The position numbers were made by a program, and so were the translations under genes. From assembly GCF_902706295.1 (NCBI RefSeq), contig NZ_CACSJJ010000024.1, positions 19,804 to 83,803 of the forward strand: a DNA stretch of 64,000 bases, read 5' to 3'. This stretch comes from Arthrobacter sp. 18067 (lineage in GTDB: Bacteria > Actinomycetota > Actinomycetes > Actinomycetales > Micrococcaceae). The notes under the pieces are model-generated. The model worked only from the letters and a program-made list of their open reading frames with translations. It had not been told where the DNA came from and ran no database searches. Below are positions 51,326 to 63,469 of the stretch, in pieces. Each line of letters opens with the position of its first letter. Position 1 is the first letter of the stretch.

Positions 51326-52855
51326 TCACGCGCCGTGGTTGATCATGACGTGCTTGGTGCGCGAGTAGTCATCCAGGGCGTAGAGCGAGAGGTCGCGGCC
51401 GTAGCCGGAACCCTTGAACCCGCCCCACGGTACCTCGCAGGCCAGCACGAGGTGCGCATTGACCCAGACAGTGCCGAAGTCCAGTTGCTTGGGAATGCGG
51501 AGCGAAAGGCTTGAATCGCGCGTCCAAACGGAGGCTGACAAACCGTAGGGGCTCTCGTTCGCGCGGGTCACGGCTTCCTCGGTGGTGCTGAAGGTTTCCA
51601 CGGTGACGACGGGGCCGAAGATCTCGTGCGTGGCGATGTGTGCCCCCGCCGGCACGTCGCTGATGACCGTGGGCTCGATGAAGTAGCCGGGGCCTTCCAT
51701 CGCGGAACCACCAAGAGCGATGTTGAGGCCTGCCTCGCGCGCCTCAGCCAGCGATTCCTTGACCCGCTCATAGTGCGGGAGGGAAATCATGGGGCCGATT
51801 TCGACGTCGTCGCCGGCATCGGGAGCGCCAACCACCAGGGTGCTGACCTCGCGTACCAGGTGTTCCGTGAACTCTTCGGCCACGGATTCGTGGACCAGGA
51901 CGCGGCAGGCAGCACCGCAGTCCTGGCCGGCATTCCAGAAGCCGGCGTTGCGGACGCCGGCAGCGGCGGCGCGGAGGTCGGCGTCGGGGAAGACCACAAC
52001 GGGAGCCTTGCCGCCGAGTTCCAGGTGGACGCGTTTGACGGACTTCGCGGCGGTTTCGGCCACTGCCTGGCCGCTGACGACGCTGCCTGTCAGGGCGACC
52101 AAGGCAATGTCCGGGTGCTCGGACAGCCTCTGCCCCACGGTCCGGCCACGTCCGGTGACCACGTTGAGGATGCCATCCGGGATGCGTCCGGCCAGCACTT
52201 CCACCAGCTTCAACGTGGACAGCGGAGTCTGCTCGGAGGGCTTGATGACGATGCTGTTGCCGGCTGCGAGGATGGGTGCGATCTTCCAGGCGGCCATCAG
52301 GAGCGGGTAGTTCCACGGGGTGATGACTCCCACCACGCCCACGGGTTCACGGAGGATCACGGAAGTGTGGTCCGTGGCGTAGTCGCCGCCGGCCATGGAG
52401 GTCAGGGTGCGTGATGCGCCGGCCATGAACCGGAAGGTATCGATGGTGCTGGAGACATCGTCTTCAGAAACGGCCTGCGGCTTGCCGGTGTTGGCCGACT
52501 CGATGGCCTCGAAGGCTTCGCGGTTCTCCTCGATGATGTTGGCAATGAGGTTCAGGACGTCAGCGCGTTCCTTCGGGGTGGTGGCACCCCAGCTCTTTTG
52601 GGCCACGACGGCGGCGGCAACAGCGACGTCGACATCATCGGCCGTGCCGGCCTGCACTGAAGCGATGACCGCCTCGGTGGTGGGATCCACGACGTCGATG
52701 GACTGGCCCGAGGAGCCGGGGACGAAGGAACCGTTGATGAAGTGACCCGCCGGAGGCAGGGGCAGGGGCAAGGGCAGAGGCAGGGCACCGGCGATATCCG
52801 GAGAGCCGGCGGTTGAGCGGCGGACGGTGAACTGTTCGGTCTGGGTGGCTGTCAT
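51326..52855 (-). CDS. Aldehyde dehydrogenase (gamma-aminobutyraldehyde/betaine type)
   Basis: A 509-residue NAD-dependent enzyme. The catalytic glutamate lies in HLELGGKAPV and the cysteine in NAGQDCGAACR; PWNYPLLMAAWKIAP and GYGRDLSLYALDDYSRTKHV fit the aminoaldehyde group. The N-terminus carries an odd Leu-Pro run (residues about 26-35) coded by six-base repeats. With agmatinase and a permease next door, it may oxidise an aminoaldehyde from a polyamine or guanidino compound. Confidence 0.88.
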   Translation of the reverse strand: MTATQTEQFTVRRSTAGSPDIAGALPLPLPLPLPPAGHFINGSFVPGSSGQSIDVVDPTTEAVIASVQAGTADDVDVAVAAAVVAQKSWGATTPKERADVLNLIANIIEENREAFEAIESANTGKPQAVSEDDVSSTIDTFRFMAGASRTLTSMAGGDYATDHTSVILREPVGVVGVITPWNYPLLMAAWKIAPILAAGNSIVIKPSEQTPLSTLKLVEVLAGRIPDGILNVVTGRGRTVGQRLSEHPDIALVALTGSVVSGQAVAETAAKSVKRVHLELGGKAPVVVFPDADLRAAAAGVRNAGFWNAGQDCGAACRVLVHESVAEEFTEHLVREVSTLVVGAPDAGDDVEIGPMISLPHYERVKESLAEAREAGLNIALGGSAMEGPGYFIEPTVISDVPAGAHIATHEIFGPVVTVETFSTTEEAVTRANESPYGLSASVWTRDSSLSLRIPKQLDFGTVWVNAHLVLACEVPWGGFKGSGYGRDLSLYALDDYSRTKHVMINHGA

Positions 52856-52898
52856 GATGATTCGCTTTCAGATGTGGGGCTGATCAGATGAGGGCTGG

Positions 52899-54338
52899 TC
52901 AGATGAGATCGGGGGTCAGTGCAGTTGCGGGAAAGGGGGCGGCTTCTGTCTTCTTGCCGAACAGTCGGGCCGCGAAGTAGTAGAGGGGAGCGACGACGAC
53001 GAGGCCGACGATCCACGAGATGTCCACGCCGCCCATCGCTGCGGCCAGCGGGCCTGTGAAGATGGCGGTGGCCGAGAAGGGGACCTGGATGAGGGCGCCT
53101 GCTATGTAGGAGCCGATGGCGACCCAATTGAACCGCCCGTACACGCCGCCGTCGCGCTTGAAGAAGTCTTCAACCCGGTACTCGCCGTGCCGCAGAAGGT
53201 AGTAGTCCACCAGGTTGATGGCCGTCCATGGAACCAGGACGTACATCAGGAAGGACAGGAAGTTGGTGTAGAAGAGGATGAAGTTGTCACGGGCAAACAG
53301 GGCGATGGAGACAGCGACGACGAAGAGGATGATCGCCGCGATGCTGCGCGTCTTGGCGCGTGGCAACCAGGAGGGCTTGAAGGTTTGCCCGATGGTCAGG
53401 GTGCAAAGGACGCCGCAGTACAGGTTCATGGCGTTCGACGCCGCGACGCCCAGGCAGAAGATGCCCACGATGATCAGCGTCCATGGCTGGAGCAGGGCGC
53501 CCAGGCTGCCGACGATTTCGACGTCGCCGGTGCTCATGGAGACGGCGAGCGTTCCCACCAAAGCGCCGAGGATCATGGGGAACAGGGTTCCCAGGACGCA
53601 GCCTGAGTACGAGGCCCAGAACGCCGGAGCCGAGCCCGTACCTTGCGGCATGTAGCGGGAGTAGTCGGAGACGTAAGGGGCGTAAGCCAGCTGCCACAGG
53701 GCGGAGACGGAGATGGTCCCCATGAAGCCCACCCAGTTGAAGTTGCCCGTCTCAAGGAAGTTGCCAGGCAATCCGTGGACCACAAGGATCCAGCCAAAGG
53801 CCAGCAACAAGGCCAAGCCTGCCGCGACGCTGAGGACACGTGCATAGGCGTGGATGAGCCGGTACCCGAAGATCGTGGCAATAACGCTGACGACACCGAT
53901 GATGATGATGCCCGCGTCGACGCTGATGCCAGGGCTCACGGCGGCCATTGCTTCACCACCGAACACCAGGTTGGCCGCAAAGAAGCCGACGTACATGACC
54001 ACCACGATGACCACGATCAACAGGGCCCCGAAGGAGCCGAACTGGCCACGGGTCTGGATCATCTGGGCAACACCCAGCTGCGGGCCCTGGGCCGAGTGCA
54101 GCGCCATGAAGATGCCGCCCACCACGTTGCCGATGATGATGCCCACGATCGCCGGGACAAAGCCCAGGCCGAACACCGTGGTGGCGAGTCCGCCGGTCAC
54201 GATGGTCATGATCATGATGTTGGATCCGAACCAGATGGTGAAGAGGTCCCGGGCCTTGCCGTGGCGTTCGTTGGCCGGGATCGGCTGGATGGTCTTGTCC
54301 TCGAGCCGGGGTACCTCAGTTGTTGGCGCGGTACTCAT
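52899..54338 (-). CDS. NCS1-family permease (cytosine/purine/hydantoin type)
   Basis: A 479-residue, 12-segment transporter of the nucleobase:cation symporter-1 family (begins LFTIWFGSNIMIMTIVTGG; WQLAYAPYVSDYSRYMP and LVPWTAINLVDYYLLRHGEY are family marks). Typical cargo is cytosine, purines, allantoin or hydantoin. Here it overlaps the ureohydrolase gene (ATGA), so a guanidino or amidino compound is also possible. Confidence 0.88.
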   Translation of the reverse strand: MSTAPTTEVPRLEDKTIQPIPANERHGKARDLFTIWFGSNIMIMTIVTGGLATTVFGLGFVPAIVGIIIGNVVGGIFMALHSAQGPQLGVAQMIQTRGQFGSFGALLIVVIVVVMYVGFFAANLVFGGEAMAAVSPGISVDAGIIIIGVVSVIATIFGYRLIHAYARVLSVAAGLALLLAFGWILVVHGLPGNFLETGNFNWVGFMGTISVSALWQLAYAPYVSDYSRYMPQGTGSAPAFWASYSGCVLGTLFPMILGALVGTLAVSMSTGDVEIVGSLGALLQPWTLIIVGIFCLGVAASNAMNLYCGVLCTLTIGQTFKPSWLPRAKTRSIAAIILFVVAVSIALFARDNFILFYTNFLSFLMYVLVPWTAINLVDYYLLRHGEYRVEDFFKRDGGVYGRFNWVAIGSYIAGALIQVPFSATAIFTGPLAAAMGGVDISWIVGLVVVAPLYYFAARLFGKKTEAAPFPATALTPDLI

Positions 54339-55357
54339 GACGCGGTCCGGGATGCCGAAGCCAGTTCACGGCCAACTGTGCTGTTTGCCTTGCTGCGGTT
54401 CACCATGAGCCCCAGCAGGTCGAACACCAGGGTGGCCGCGGCGACCGTGGTGATGTCCGCATGGTCGTACGCCGGGGCGACTTCCACGACGTCGGCGCCC
54501 ACGATGTTGATGCCGTTCAGCCCGCGGAGCAAAGCCAGGAGTTCGCGGGAGTGAAGCCCGCCCATCTCCGGGGTGCCTGTGCCGGGGGCGAAGGCCGGAT
54601 CCAGCACGTCAATGTCGATGGAAACGTAAACGGGGGTGTCGCCGAGCCTGTCCTTCACGCGCTGGATTGCCGCCGGGACGCCAATAACGTCCAGGTCCGA
54701 GCACCGGATGATCTGGAAGCCGAATTCGTGATCGCGGAGGAAGTCGTTGCGGTCATAGACCGGGCCGCGGATACCCACGTGCATCGACTTGTCCTCCACC
54801 AGGAGGCCTTCCTCGAACGCCCGACGGAAGATGGTGCCGTGCGTGATCGGCTGGTCGAAGTACGTGTCCCACGTGTCCAGGTGGGCGTCGAAGTGCAGCA
54901 ACGCTACCGGGCCGTGGACCTTGTTCAAGGCCCTCAACATGGGCAATGCGATGGTGTGGTCGCCACCGATCGAGATGAGCCGCTTGTCACCGCTGAGCCC
55001 GTTGCCACCGCTGATCAGGGGCAAGGCCTGCTCTTCGATCTCACGGACGGCGCGGGTGATGTCGTAGGGGGTGCAGGCGATGTCGCCGGCATCCACCACC
55101 TGCGCTTCGTACACCGGTTCAACGTCGAGCTCCGGGTGGTACCCGGGGCGCAGGAGGCGCGAGGCCTCGCGGACTGCGGCAGGGCCGAAACGGGCGCCGG
55201 GCCGGAAGGAGGTTCCGCCGTCGAACGGGACGCCCACGATCGCAATGTCATAGTCGGGAACGCGGTCGATTTGGGGGAGGCGGGCGAAAGTACCGAGGCC
55301 TGCATACCGGGGGACTTTTGTTGCGTCGACTGGGCCGATGGGCTTGTGCGTTGTCAT
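54335..55357 (-). CDS. speB: Agmatinase-family ureohydrolase
   Basis: A 340-residue enzyme of the arginase/agmatinase fold. The manganese ligands are in GGDHT, FDAHLDTWD and SIDIDVLDPAF. It hydrolyses a guanidino compound to urea and an amine. Agmatine is the default assumption, but guanidinobutyrate, guanidinopropionate and similar acids use the same fold. I choose the ATG at 55357 (AAGGA upstream), not 55414. First gene of a four-gene operon, divergent from a PucR regulator. Confidence 0.86.
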   Translation of the reverse strand: MTTHKPIGPVDATKVPRYAGLGTFARLPQIDRVPDYDIAIVGVPFDGGTSFRPGARFGPAAVREASRLLRPGYHPELDVEPVYEAQVVDAGDIACTPYDITRAVREIEEQALPLISGGNGLSGDKRLISIGGDHTIALPMLRALNKVHGPVALLHFDAHLDTWDTYFDQPITHGTIFRRAFEEGLLVEDKSMHVGIRGPVYDRNDFLRDHEFGFQIIRCSDLDVIGVPAAIQRVKDRLGDTPVYVSIDIDVLDPAFAPGTGTPEMGGLHSRELLALLRGLNGINIVGADVVEVAPAYDHADITTVAAATLVFDLLGLMVNRSKANSTVGRELASASRTAS

Positions 55358-55451
55358 TGACGGATCCTTGGGGTGAGGGGTGCTCGCCGTTGAGCGGGAA
55401 GTAAGTAATTCCATTCTTGGTGACGCGGATCACTCCGGATAGCGCTACATT

Positions 55452-55505
55452 GACTACAAATAGTCGAGGCGTTTAGACGAATGTCTAAGTGCCCCCGAAA
55501 GGGGC
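55452..55505. promoter_or_regulatory. Palindromes in the pucR/speB divergent promoter region
   Basis: Three inverted repeats lie in this AT-richer stretch: GACTA-CAAA-TAGTC (55452-55465), TTAGAC-GAAT-GTCTAA (55473-55488) and GCCCC-CGAAA-GGGGC (55491-55505). The first two are good candidates for regulator binding between the divergent genes. Confidence 0.5.
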
Positions 55506-55546
55506 GGGAAAACGCGCCGCCACAGTAGAGGATCGGAACGCAAGAG

Positions 55547-57061
55547 ATGGCAATCACCGTCGCGGAACTCGTCGCCGAGCCGCAGTTGGGACTCGCTCTC
55601 CTGGCCGGATCGGCCGGCGCGGACAACCGCATCACCTGGGCCCACACCTCGGACCTGCCCAGGCTGTGGGAGTGGGTCACGGGCGGCGAGCTCATGATGA
55701 CCAACGGCCTGTCCATTCCTGCCGATGCGGACGGGCAGGTGGCGCTCGCCGAGGCACTCATGGACAGCGGCGCCAGTGCCTTGGCGATCGGCGAGAAGAT
55801 GCATGCACCCCCTCTGACCCCGGAATTTCTGGAAGCGTGTAACCGGCTGCCGTTGCCCCTGCTCAACATCCCGTACCCGCTGCCGTTCATCGCCATCGCC
55901 CGCTCAGTGGCCGAGTCCTCCCTGCTCGAAGAGTCCCGCCGGCTCCGGCAGACGGCGCGCGTCTACGATCTGCTCCGAACCGTCGGCGCCTCGGAAGACC
56001 ACTGGCAGAGCCTGGTCCAGCGGCTCGCCACCGAACTCGACGCAGAGCTGTTCGTGGTGGACCGCCGCTGCCTCCATCCCTGGCACCCCGACGGGAAGGA
56101 GCTCCCGGAGTTCCTCGCCGATGCCTGGGAGCCCTCGTCCGGACACGTATCCCCGGCGGGGAAGAACTTCCAGTGGCACCGGATCCGGGGCAGGCATGTG
56201 CTGACCATGGACATTCCCACCCACGCCAACGCGCTGTTGGTGGTGTTGCCCAACAGCGAACCGCACCCGGACGCCGTCGTACTTCTTCATGCCGCAACCG
56301 TGCTGGGACTGCAACTTTCGCGCATCGTGCTCTCCTTGGAAGGCCGCCACCGGCTGGCTGGCGAGTTCCTGCTGCAGGCGATGGACGGACGCCTCGGAGT
56401 GGCCGAGATGGAGAGCCGGCTCACCGCTTTTGAGGTTCCGCCACAAGGTTTCCTGCTCGCCTCCCTGACGGCGGACGCCGCGGATAAAGCAGCGGACGAC
56501 GGCGACAGGCTGGCCAACGTGCACATCGAACTGTGGCGGCACGGGGTTGCTTCCGCGTCCCTGAAACGGAACAACAGGCTGCATGTGGTGATCCCGGCAG
56601 ACGTGCCCGACGAGGTCCTGGTGCACTGCGCCGGATTGGAAACGTCGATCGGGATCAGCGCGCCCGCTGCCGTTGCGAATATCCAGCGCGCGTTGCAGGA
56701 GTCCCTCTGGGCGCTGGGTTCAGCCCGAGCCAACGGGCTCGGGCTGGCCCGCTATGCGGAGGGGCCGTCGTGGCTGGGCCTCACCGGTTTTGAGGAAGGA
56801 ACGGCACTGGTCCGGCGTCTTCTCGGCCCAATTTTCGACTACGAGCAGAGCCAGGAAGGCGATCTCATTGTCACTTTGAGGACGTATTTGGACTCGCAGC
56901 GTTCGTGGCAGAAAACCGCGACAGCCCTGTTCGCGCACCGGCAAACCATCATCTACCGGGTACGGAAAATCGGTGAGTTGACGGGGCTGGACATGGGTGA
57001 AACGTCCACTGTTGCCCAGCTCTGGTTCGCGTTGCAGATCCATGAGGCGATGCACCAGTAG
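55547..57061 (+). CDS. PucR-family transcriptional regulator
   Basis: A 504-residue regulator. Residues about 5-125 are the PucR N-terminal domain (TWAHTSDLPRLWEWVTGGELMMTNG). The C-terminal 60 residues are the PucR helix-turn-helix (YLDSQRSWQKTATALFAHRQTIIYRVRKI). PucR proteins usually activate purine or amine breakdown genes. Divergence from the speB operon makes that operon the probable target. The gene ends 81 bases before the glycine riboswitch. Confidence 0.9.
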   Translation: MAITVAELVAEPQLGLALLAGSAGADNRITWAHTSDLPRLWEWVTGGELMMTNGLSIPADADGQVALAEALMDSGASALAIGEKMHAPPLTPEFLEACNRLPLPLLNIPYPLPFIAIARSVAESSLLEESRRLRQTARVYDLLRTVGASEDHWQSLVQRLATELDAELFVVDRRCLHPWHPDGKELPEFLADAWEPSSGHVSPAGKNFQWHRIRGRHVLTMDIPTHANALLVVLPNSEPHPDAVVLLHAATVLGLQLSRIVLSLEGRHRLAGEFLLQAMDGRLGVAEMESRLTAFEVPPQGFLLASLTADAADKAADDGDRLANVHIELWRHGVASASLKRNNRLHVVIPADVPDEVLVHCAGLETSIGISAPAAVANIQRALQESLWALGSARANGLGLARYAEGPSWLGLTGFEEGTALVRRLLGPIFDYEQSQEGDLIVTLRTYLDSQRSWQKTATALFAHRQTIIYRVRKIGELTGLDMGETSTVAQLWFALQIHEAMHQ

Positions 57062-57372
57062 CTTCACCTTGCTTGCGCTTTTTCGAAACGACCCGCTATG
57101 GTGTGAAGCGTGTCACTTACGGTGACGCAACGCTTTTGATCTGCGGCGGGAGAGTCCTGCCGGTACATCCAGTCAGGCGCCGTAGGAGCAAATCCTCCCC
57201 AGGAATCTCTCAGGCCCATGTACCGCCGCGGTTAGGCAACTCTGGAAAGCAGTCCGGGTAACCGGGCTCACCGACGGTGCAAGCAGGCAACCATCCCTGC
57301 GGAATCTCTCAGGTCCAATACAGAGCGGGGAGGAACCCCACATCATCGTGGCGCTCACTGGGCGCCTGAATC
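57062..57372 (+). other. Leader of the glycine cleavage operon
   Basis: This 311-base non-coding interval holds the riboswitch and, before it, the promoter. TATGGT near 57096 is a possible -10 box with a TTGC-type -35 upstream; GTCAC-TTACG-GTGAC (57110-57124) is an inverted repeat near the presumed transcription start. Confidence 0.5.
57143..57325 (+). promoter_or_regulatory. Tandem glycine riboswitch
   Basis: Two glycine aptamers in series. Aptamer I is closed by GCGGCGG (57143-57149) with CCGCCGC (57223-57229) and has GTAGGAGCAAATCC followed by AATCTCTCAGG (57204-57213). Aptamer II is closed by CTCTG (57240-57244) with CAGAG (57321-57325) and repeats AATCTCTCAGG at 57303-57312. The short linker GGTTAGGCAA joins them. 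Glycine binding normally turns the glycine cleavage operon on. Downstream, GGGG-AGGA-ACCCC (57327-57339) and a GGCGC/GCGCC hairpin (57350-57366) sit just before the gcvP start, so control may be at translation. Confidence 0.95.
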
Positions 57373-60264
<2,892 letters not shown>

Positions 60265-60275
60265 GGACTCCCGAC

Positions 60276-61397
60276 ATGTCTGAGAACTACACAGCCCTCT
60301 ATGAGCAGCACAAAAAGGCCGGCGCTTCCTTCACGGACTTCGGTGGATGGCAGATGCCCCTGAAGTACGAGTCCGAGCTCGCCGAGCACCATGCCGTCCG
60401 TCAGTCCGCCGGCCTGTTCGATCTCTCCCACATGGGCGAAGTCTGGGTCAGCGGCCCGGACGCTGCGGCGTTCCTGGACTACGCACTGGTGGGCAAGCTG
60501 TCGGCGATCGCCGTCGGCAAGGCGAAGTATTCGCTGATCTGCAACGCCGACGGCGGAATCATCGACGACCTCATTTCTTACCGTCGTGCTGAAGACAAGT
60601 ACCTTGTGGTCCCCAATGCGGGCAACGCCAAGGTGGTCGCTGCGGCGCTGCTGAAGCGCGCGGCCGGTTTCGACGTCGTCGTCGAGGACGTTTCTTCCGG
60701 GACGTCACTCATCGCCGTGCAGGGCCCGAACGCTGAAGCCATCCTGCTGGAGCTGGTCCCCGCGGAGCAACACGCGCTGGTGACCGAGTTGAAGTACTAC
60801 GCGGCCGTTGAGGTGTCCATCAACGGGCAGGACCTGCTGCTCGCCCGCACCGGCTACACCGGGGAAGACGGCTTCGAGATCTACATCCCGAACGTCGACG
60901 CGCCGGGTCTCTGGGAGGCGCTGCTCGAAGCCGGGGAAGGCCACGGACTCATCCCGGCCGGACTCGCCGCCCGTGATTCGCTCCGTCTGGAAGCCGGCAT
61001 GCCCCTCTACGGCAACGAGCTCTCCCAGCACGTCAACGCCTACGCGGCAGGCCTTGGCCCGGTTGTTTCCCTGGCCAAGGAAAGTGACTTCGTCGGCCGG
61101 GAAGCACTGACTTCCATCAAGGCTGCCGGCGTCGGTTCGACCATCGGGCAGAAGCTCGTGGGCCTCAAAGGTACCGGCCGCCGAGCCGCCCGTGGACACT
61201 ACTCGGTCCTCAAGGACGGCTCGCTCATCGGTGAAGTCACCTCCGGCCAGCCGAGCCCGACGCTCAGTTACCCGGTAGCGATGGCCTATATCGACGTCGA
61301 GCACTCCGAGCCGGGCACGATCGTCGACGTCGACCTCCGCGGAAAGGCGGAGCCGTTCGAAGTCGTTCAGCTGCCGTTCTACAAGCGCCAAAAATAA
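60276..61397 (+). CDS. gcvT: Aminomethyltransferase, T protein
   Basis: A 373-residue tetrahydrofolate-dependent enzyme that releases ammonia and forms methylene-THF from aminomethyl-lipoyl GcvH. FGGWQMPLKY, FDLSHMGEVWVSG and GYTGEDGFEIYIP (with its folate-region acid residues) match the family. It starts 12 bases after gcvP, behind TAAGGAC. Confidence 0.95.
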   Translation: MSENYTALYEQHKKAGASFTDFGGWQMPLKYESELAEHHAVRQSAGLFDLSHMGEVWVSGPDAAAFLDYALVGKLSAIAVGKAKYSLICNADGGIIDDLISYRRAEDKYLVVPNAGNAKVVAAALLKRAAGFDVVVEDVSSGTSLIAVQGPNAEAILLELVPAEQHALVTELKYYAAVEVSINGQDLLLARTGYTGEDGFEIYIPNVDAPGLWEALLEAGEGHGLIPAGLAARDSLRLEAGMPLYGNELSQHVNAYAAGLGPVVSLAKESDFVGREALTSIKAAGVGSTIGQKLVGLKGTGRRAARGHYSVLKDGSLIGEVTSGQPSPTLSYPVAMAYIDVEHSEPGTIVDVDLRGKAEPFEVVQLPFYKRQK

Positions 61398-61421
61398 GCA
61401 GACCAGAAGGTAGGAATCGGA

Positions 61422-61805
61422 ATGAGCAAAGTAGTTGCTGAATTGAAGTACTCGGCTGAGCACGAGTGGGTTGCCTCCGACGGGGGAGGGCCTGTGGGGA
61501 TTGGGATCTCTGCGGTGGCCGCTGACGCCTTGGGCGACATTGTGTACGTGGACCTGCCCGAGGTTGGTTCGACCGTGACCGCAGGCGAGACCTGTGGCGA
61601 GGTGGAATCGACCAAGTCGGTGTCTGACCTGTACTCGCCCGTGACCGGTGAGGTGACCGAGATCAACGACGCCGTTGTCAGCGATCCCGCCCTCATCAAC
61701 AACGATCCGTACGGCGCAGGCTGGCTGTTCAAGGTGGCCGCCACGGAGGAAGGGCCGCTCATGTCGGCCGAAGAATACGCTGCAACGAACGGTGGAGAAC
61801 TGTGA
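61422..61805 (+). CDS. gcvH: Glycine cleavage H protein
   Basis: A 127-residue lipoyl carrier. The lipoylated lysine is Lys65 in GEVESTKSVSDL. The N-terminal KYSAEHEWV and the C-terminal PYGAGWLFKV segments are typical. AGGTAGGAA precedes the ATG. Its stop overlaps the GTG start of glyA. Confidence 0.96.
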   Translation: MSKVVAELKYSAEHEWVASDGGGPVGIGISAVAADALGDIVYVDLPEVGSTVTAGETCGEVESTKSVSDLYSPVTGEVTEINDAVVSDPALINNDPYGAGWLFKVAATEEGPLMSAEEYAATNGGEL

Positions 61806-63121
61806 ACCCGGTATCCGTAACTGAGTACCACCAGGTTGTGTCGGCGTCGTTGGATGCCCAGCTGTCCGAGCTGGATCCTGAGATCGCTGCGAAGATCGAC
61901 GACGAACTGGGCCGCCAGCGCGACGGCCTGGAAATGATCGCATCCGAGAACCACACGGCCGTTGCCGTGATGCAGGCCCAGGGTTCGGTCCTGACCAACA
62001 AGTACGCCGAGGGTTACCCGGGCAAGCGCTACTACGGCGGCTGCGAACACGTCGACGTGATTGAGCAGCTCGCGATCGACCGCATCAAAGCCCTGTTTGG
62101 CGCCGACTTCGCGAACGTCCAGCCGCACTCCGGTGCACAGGCCAACGCCTCGGTGATGCACGCCCTCATCAAGCCGGGCGACACCATCATGGGCCTCAAC
62201 CTGGCCCACGGCGGCCACCTCACGCACGGCATGCGGATCAACTTCTCCGGCAAGCTCTACAACGTGGTCCCGTACGGCGTTCGCGAGGACACCCACACCG
62301 TGGACATGGCCGAGGTGGAACGCCTGGCCCAGGAACACAAGCCTGCGCTGATCGTGGCTGGCTGGTCCGCATATGCGCGGCAGCTGGACTTCGCCGAGTT
62401 CCGCCGGATCGCCGACTCCGTGGGCGCCTACCTCATGGTCGATATGGCGCACTTCGCGGGCTTGGTTGCCGCGGGCCTGCACCCCTCGCCGGTCCCGCAC
62501 GCCCACGTCACCACGTCCACCACGCACAAGACCCTCGCCGGTCCTCGTGGCGGCATCATCCTCTCCAACGACGCCGACATCGCCAAGAAGATCAACTCGG
62601 CCGTGTTCCCGGGCCAGCAGGGCGGACCGCTCGAGCACGTGATCGCGGGCAAGGCTGTCGCGTTCAAGATCGCCGCTTCCGAGGAGTTCCGTGAGCGTCA
62701 GGAACGCGTCCTGGCCGGTGCGCGGATTCTCGCCGAGCGACTCACCCGCGAAGACGTGGCCGCGAAGGGCATCTCCGTTGTCTCCGGTGGCACGGACGTT
62801 CACCTGGTCCTCGTCGACCTGCGCAACTGCGAGCTCGACGGCCAGCAGGCCGAAGACCGCCTCGCCGCGATCGACATCACCGTCAACCGCAACGCCGTAC
62901 CATTCGACCCGCGCCCGCCCATGGTCACCTCGGGCCTCCGGATCGGCACCCCGGCGCTCGCCACGCGCGGCTTCGGGGAAGCAGCCTTCCGCGAGGTCGC
63001 GGACATCATCGCCGAAGTGTTGATTGCCGACGCCGATGCGGACCTTTCCGGGTTGCGTCACCGCGTTGATGTCCTCGCGAAGGCGCACCCGTTGTACCCG
63101 GGTACGGCGAACCTGGGCTAG
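61802..63121 (+). CDS. glyA: Serine hydroxymethyltransferase
   Basis: A 439-residue PLP enzyme that interconverts serine and glycine with tetrahydrofolate. The PLP lysine is Lys243 in TTSTTHKTLAGPRGG; EMIASENHTAVAVMQAQGS and YAEGYPGKRYYGGCE are present. Start is GTG at 61802 with GGTGGAG upstream. Placement after gcvPTH lets the pair turn two glycines into serine. A second glyA elsewhere is possible. Confidence 0.95.
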   Translation: MNPVSVTEYHQVVSASLDAQLSELDPEIAAKIDDELGRQRDGLEMIASENHTAVAVMQAQGSVLTNKYAEGYPGKRYYGGCEHVDVIEQLAIDRIKALFGADFANVQPHSGAQANASVMHALIKPGDTIMGLNLAHGGHLTHGMRINFSGKLYNVVPYGVREDTHTVDMAEVERLAQEHKPALIVAGWSAYARQLDFAEFRRIADSVGAYLMVDMAHFAGLVAAGLHPSPVPHAHVTTSTTHKTLAGPRGGIILSNDADIAKKINSAVFPGQQGGPLEHVIAGKAVAFKIAASEEFRERQERVLAGARILAERLTREDVAAKGISVVSGGTDVHLVLVDLRNCELDGQQAEDRLAAIDITVNRNAVPFDPRPPMVTSGLRIGTPALATRGFGEAAFREVADIIAEVLIADADADLSGLRHRVDVLAKAHPLYPGTANLG

Positions 63122-63152
63122 TCGCTCGGTTGCGCTGGCCGATTCGTGGGCT

Positions 63153-63192
63153 CGCTGCGGAGTGTGCCGTGGCCACGGCATGTTTCGCAGCG
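63153..63192 (+). terminator. Hairpin after glyA
   Basis: CGCTGCG (63153-63159) pairs with CGCAGCG (63186-63192) around a perfect palindrome TGCCGTGGCCACGGCA (63165-63180). It starts 32 bases after the glyA stop. There is no T-run. Confidence 0.6.
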
Positions 63193-63469
63193 AACCCCCG
63201 TTAGGCCTGGAGGCCCCTGGGCATGAGTGCCTCGGAGGTGGCCCCTTTGGGACCGGCGTCCGGCAGCGGGCGTCCAAGGGAGCATCGCATCCGCCCAGCA
63301 GGTGCACCTGCGACTGAGCCCGCCGAGGATGTCGGTCCTGACGGGCCGCTGGTCCTGGCAGAGCTGGTCCTGACGGGCCAACGCACATTAATCTCCCGGG
63401 TGTGGCATTTGCTGGGAACGAATGCCGCACGCAAACACCGGGTTTGGAGGTTCGCACTGGGACCTCCAC

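Noticed and set aside
63334..63379. Two 14-base direct repeats as the start of a CRISPR-like array
   Set aside because: Only two copies, 18 bases apart, no cas genes; more likely leader structure or chance duplication.
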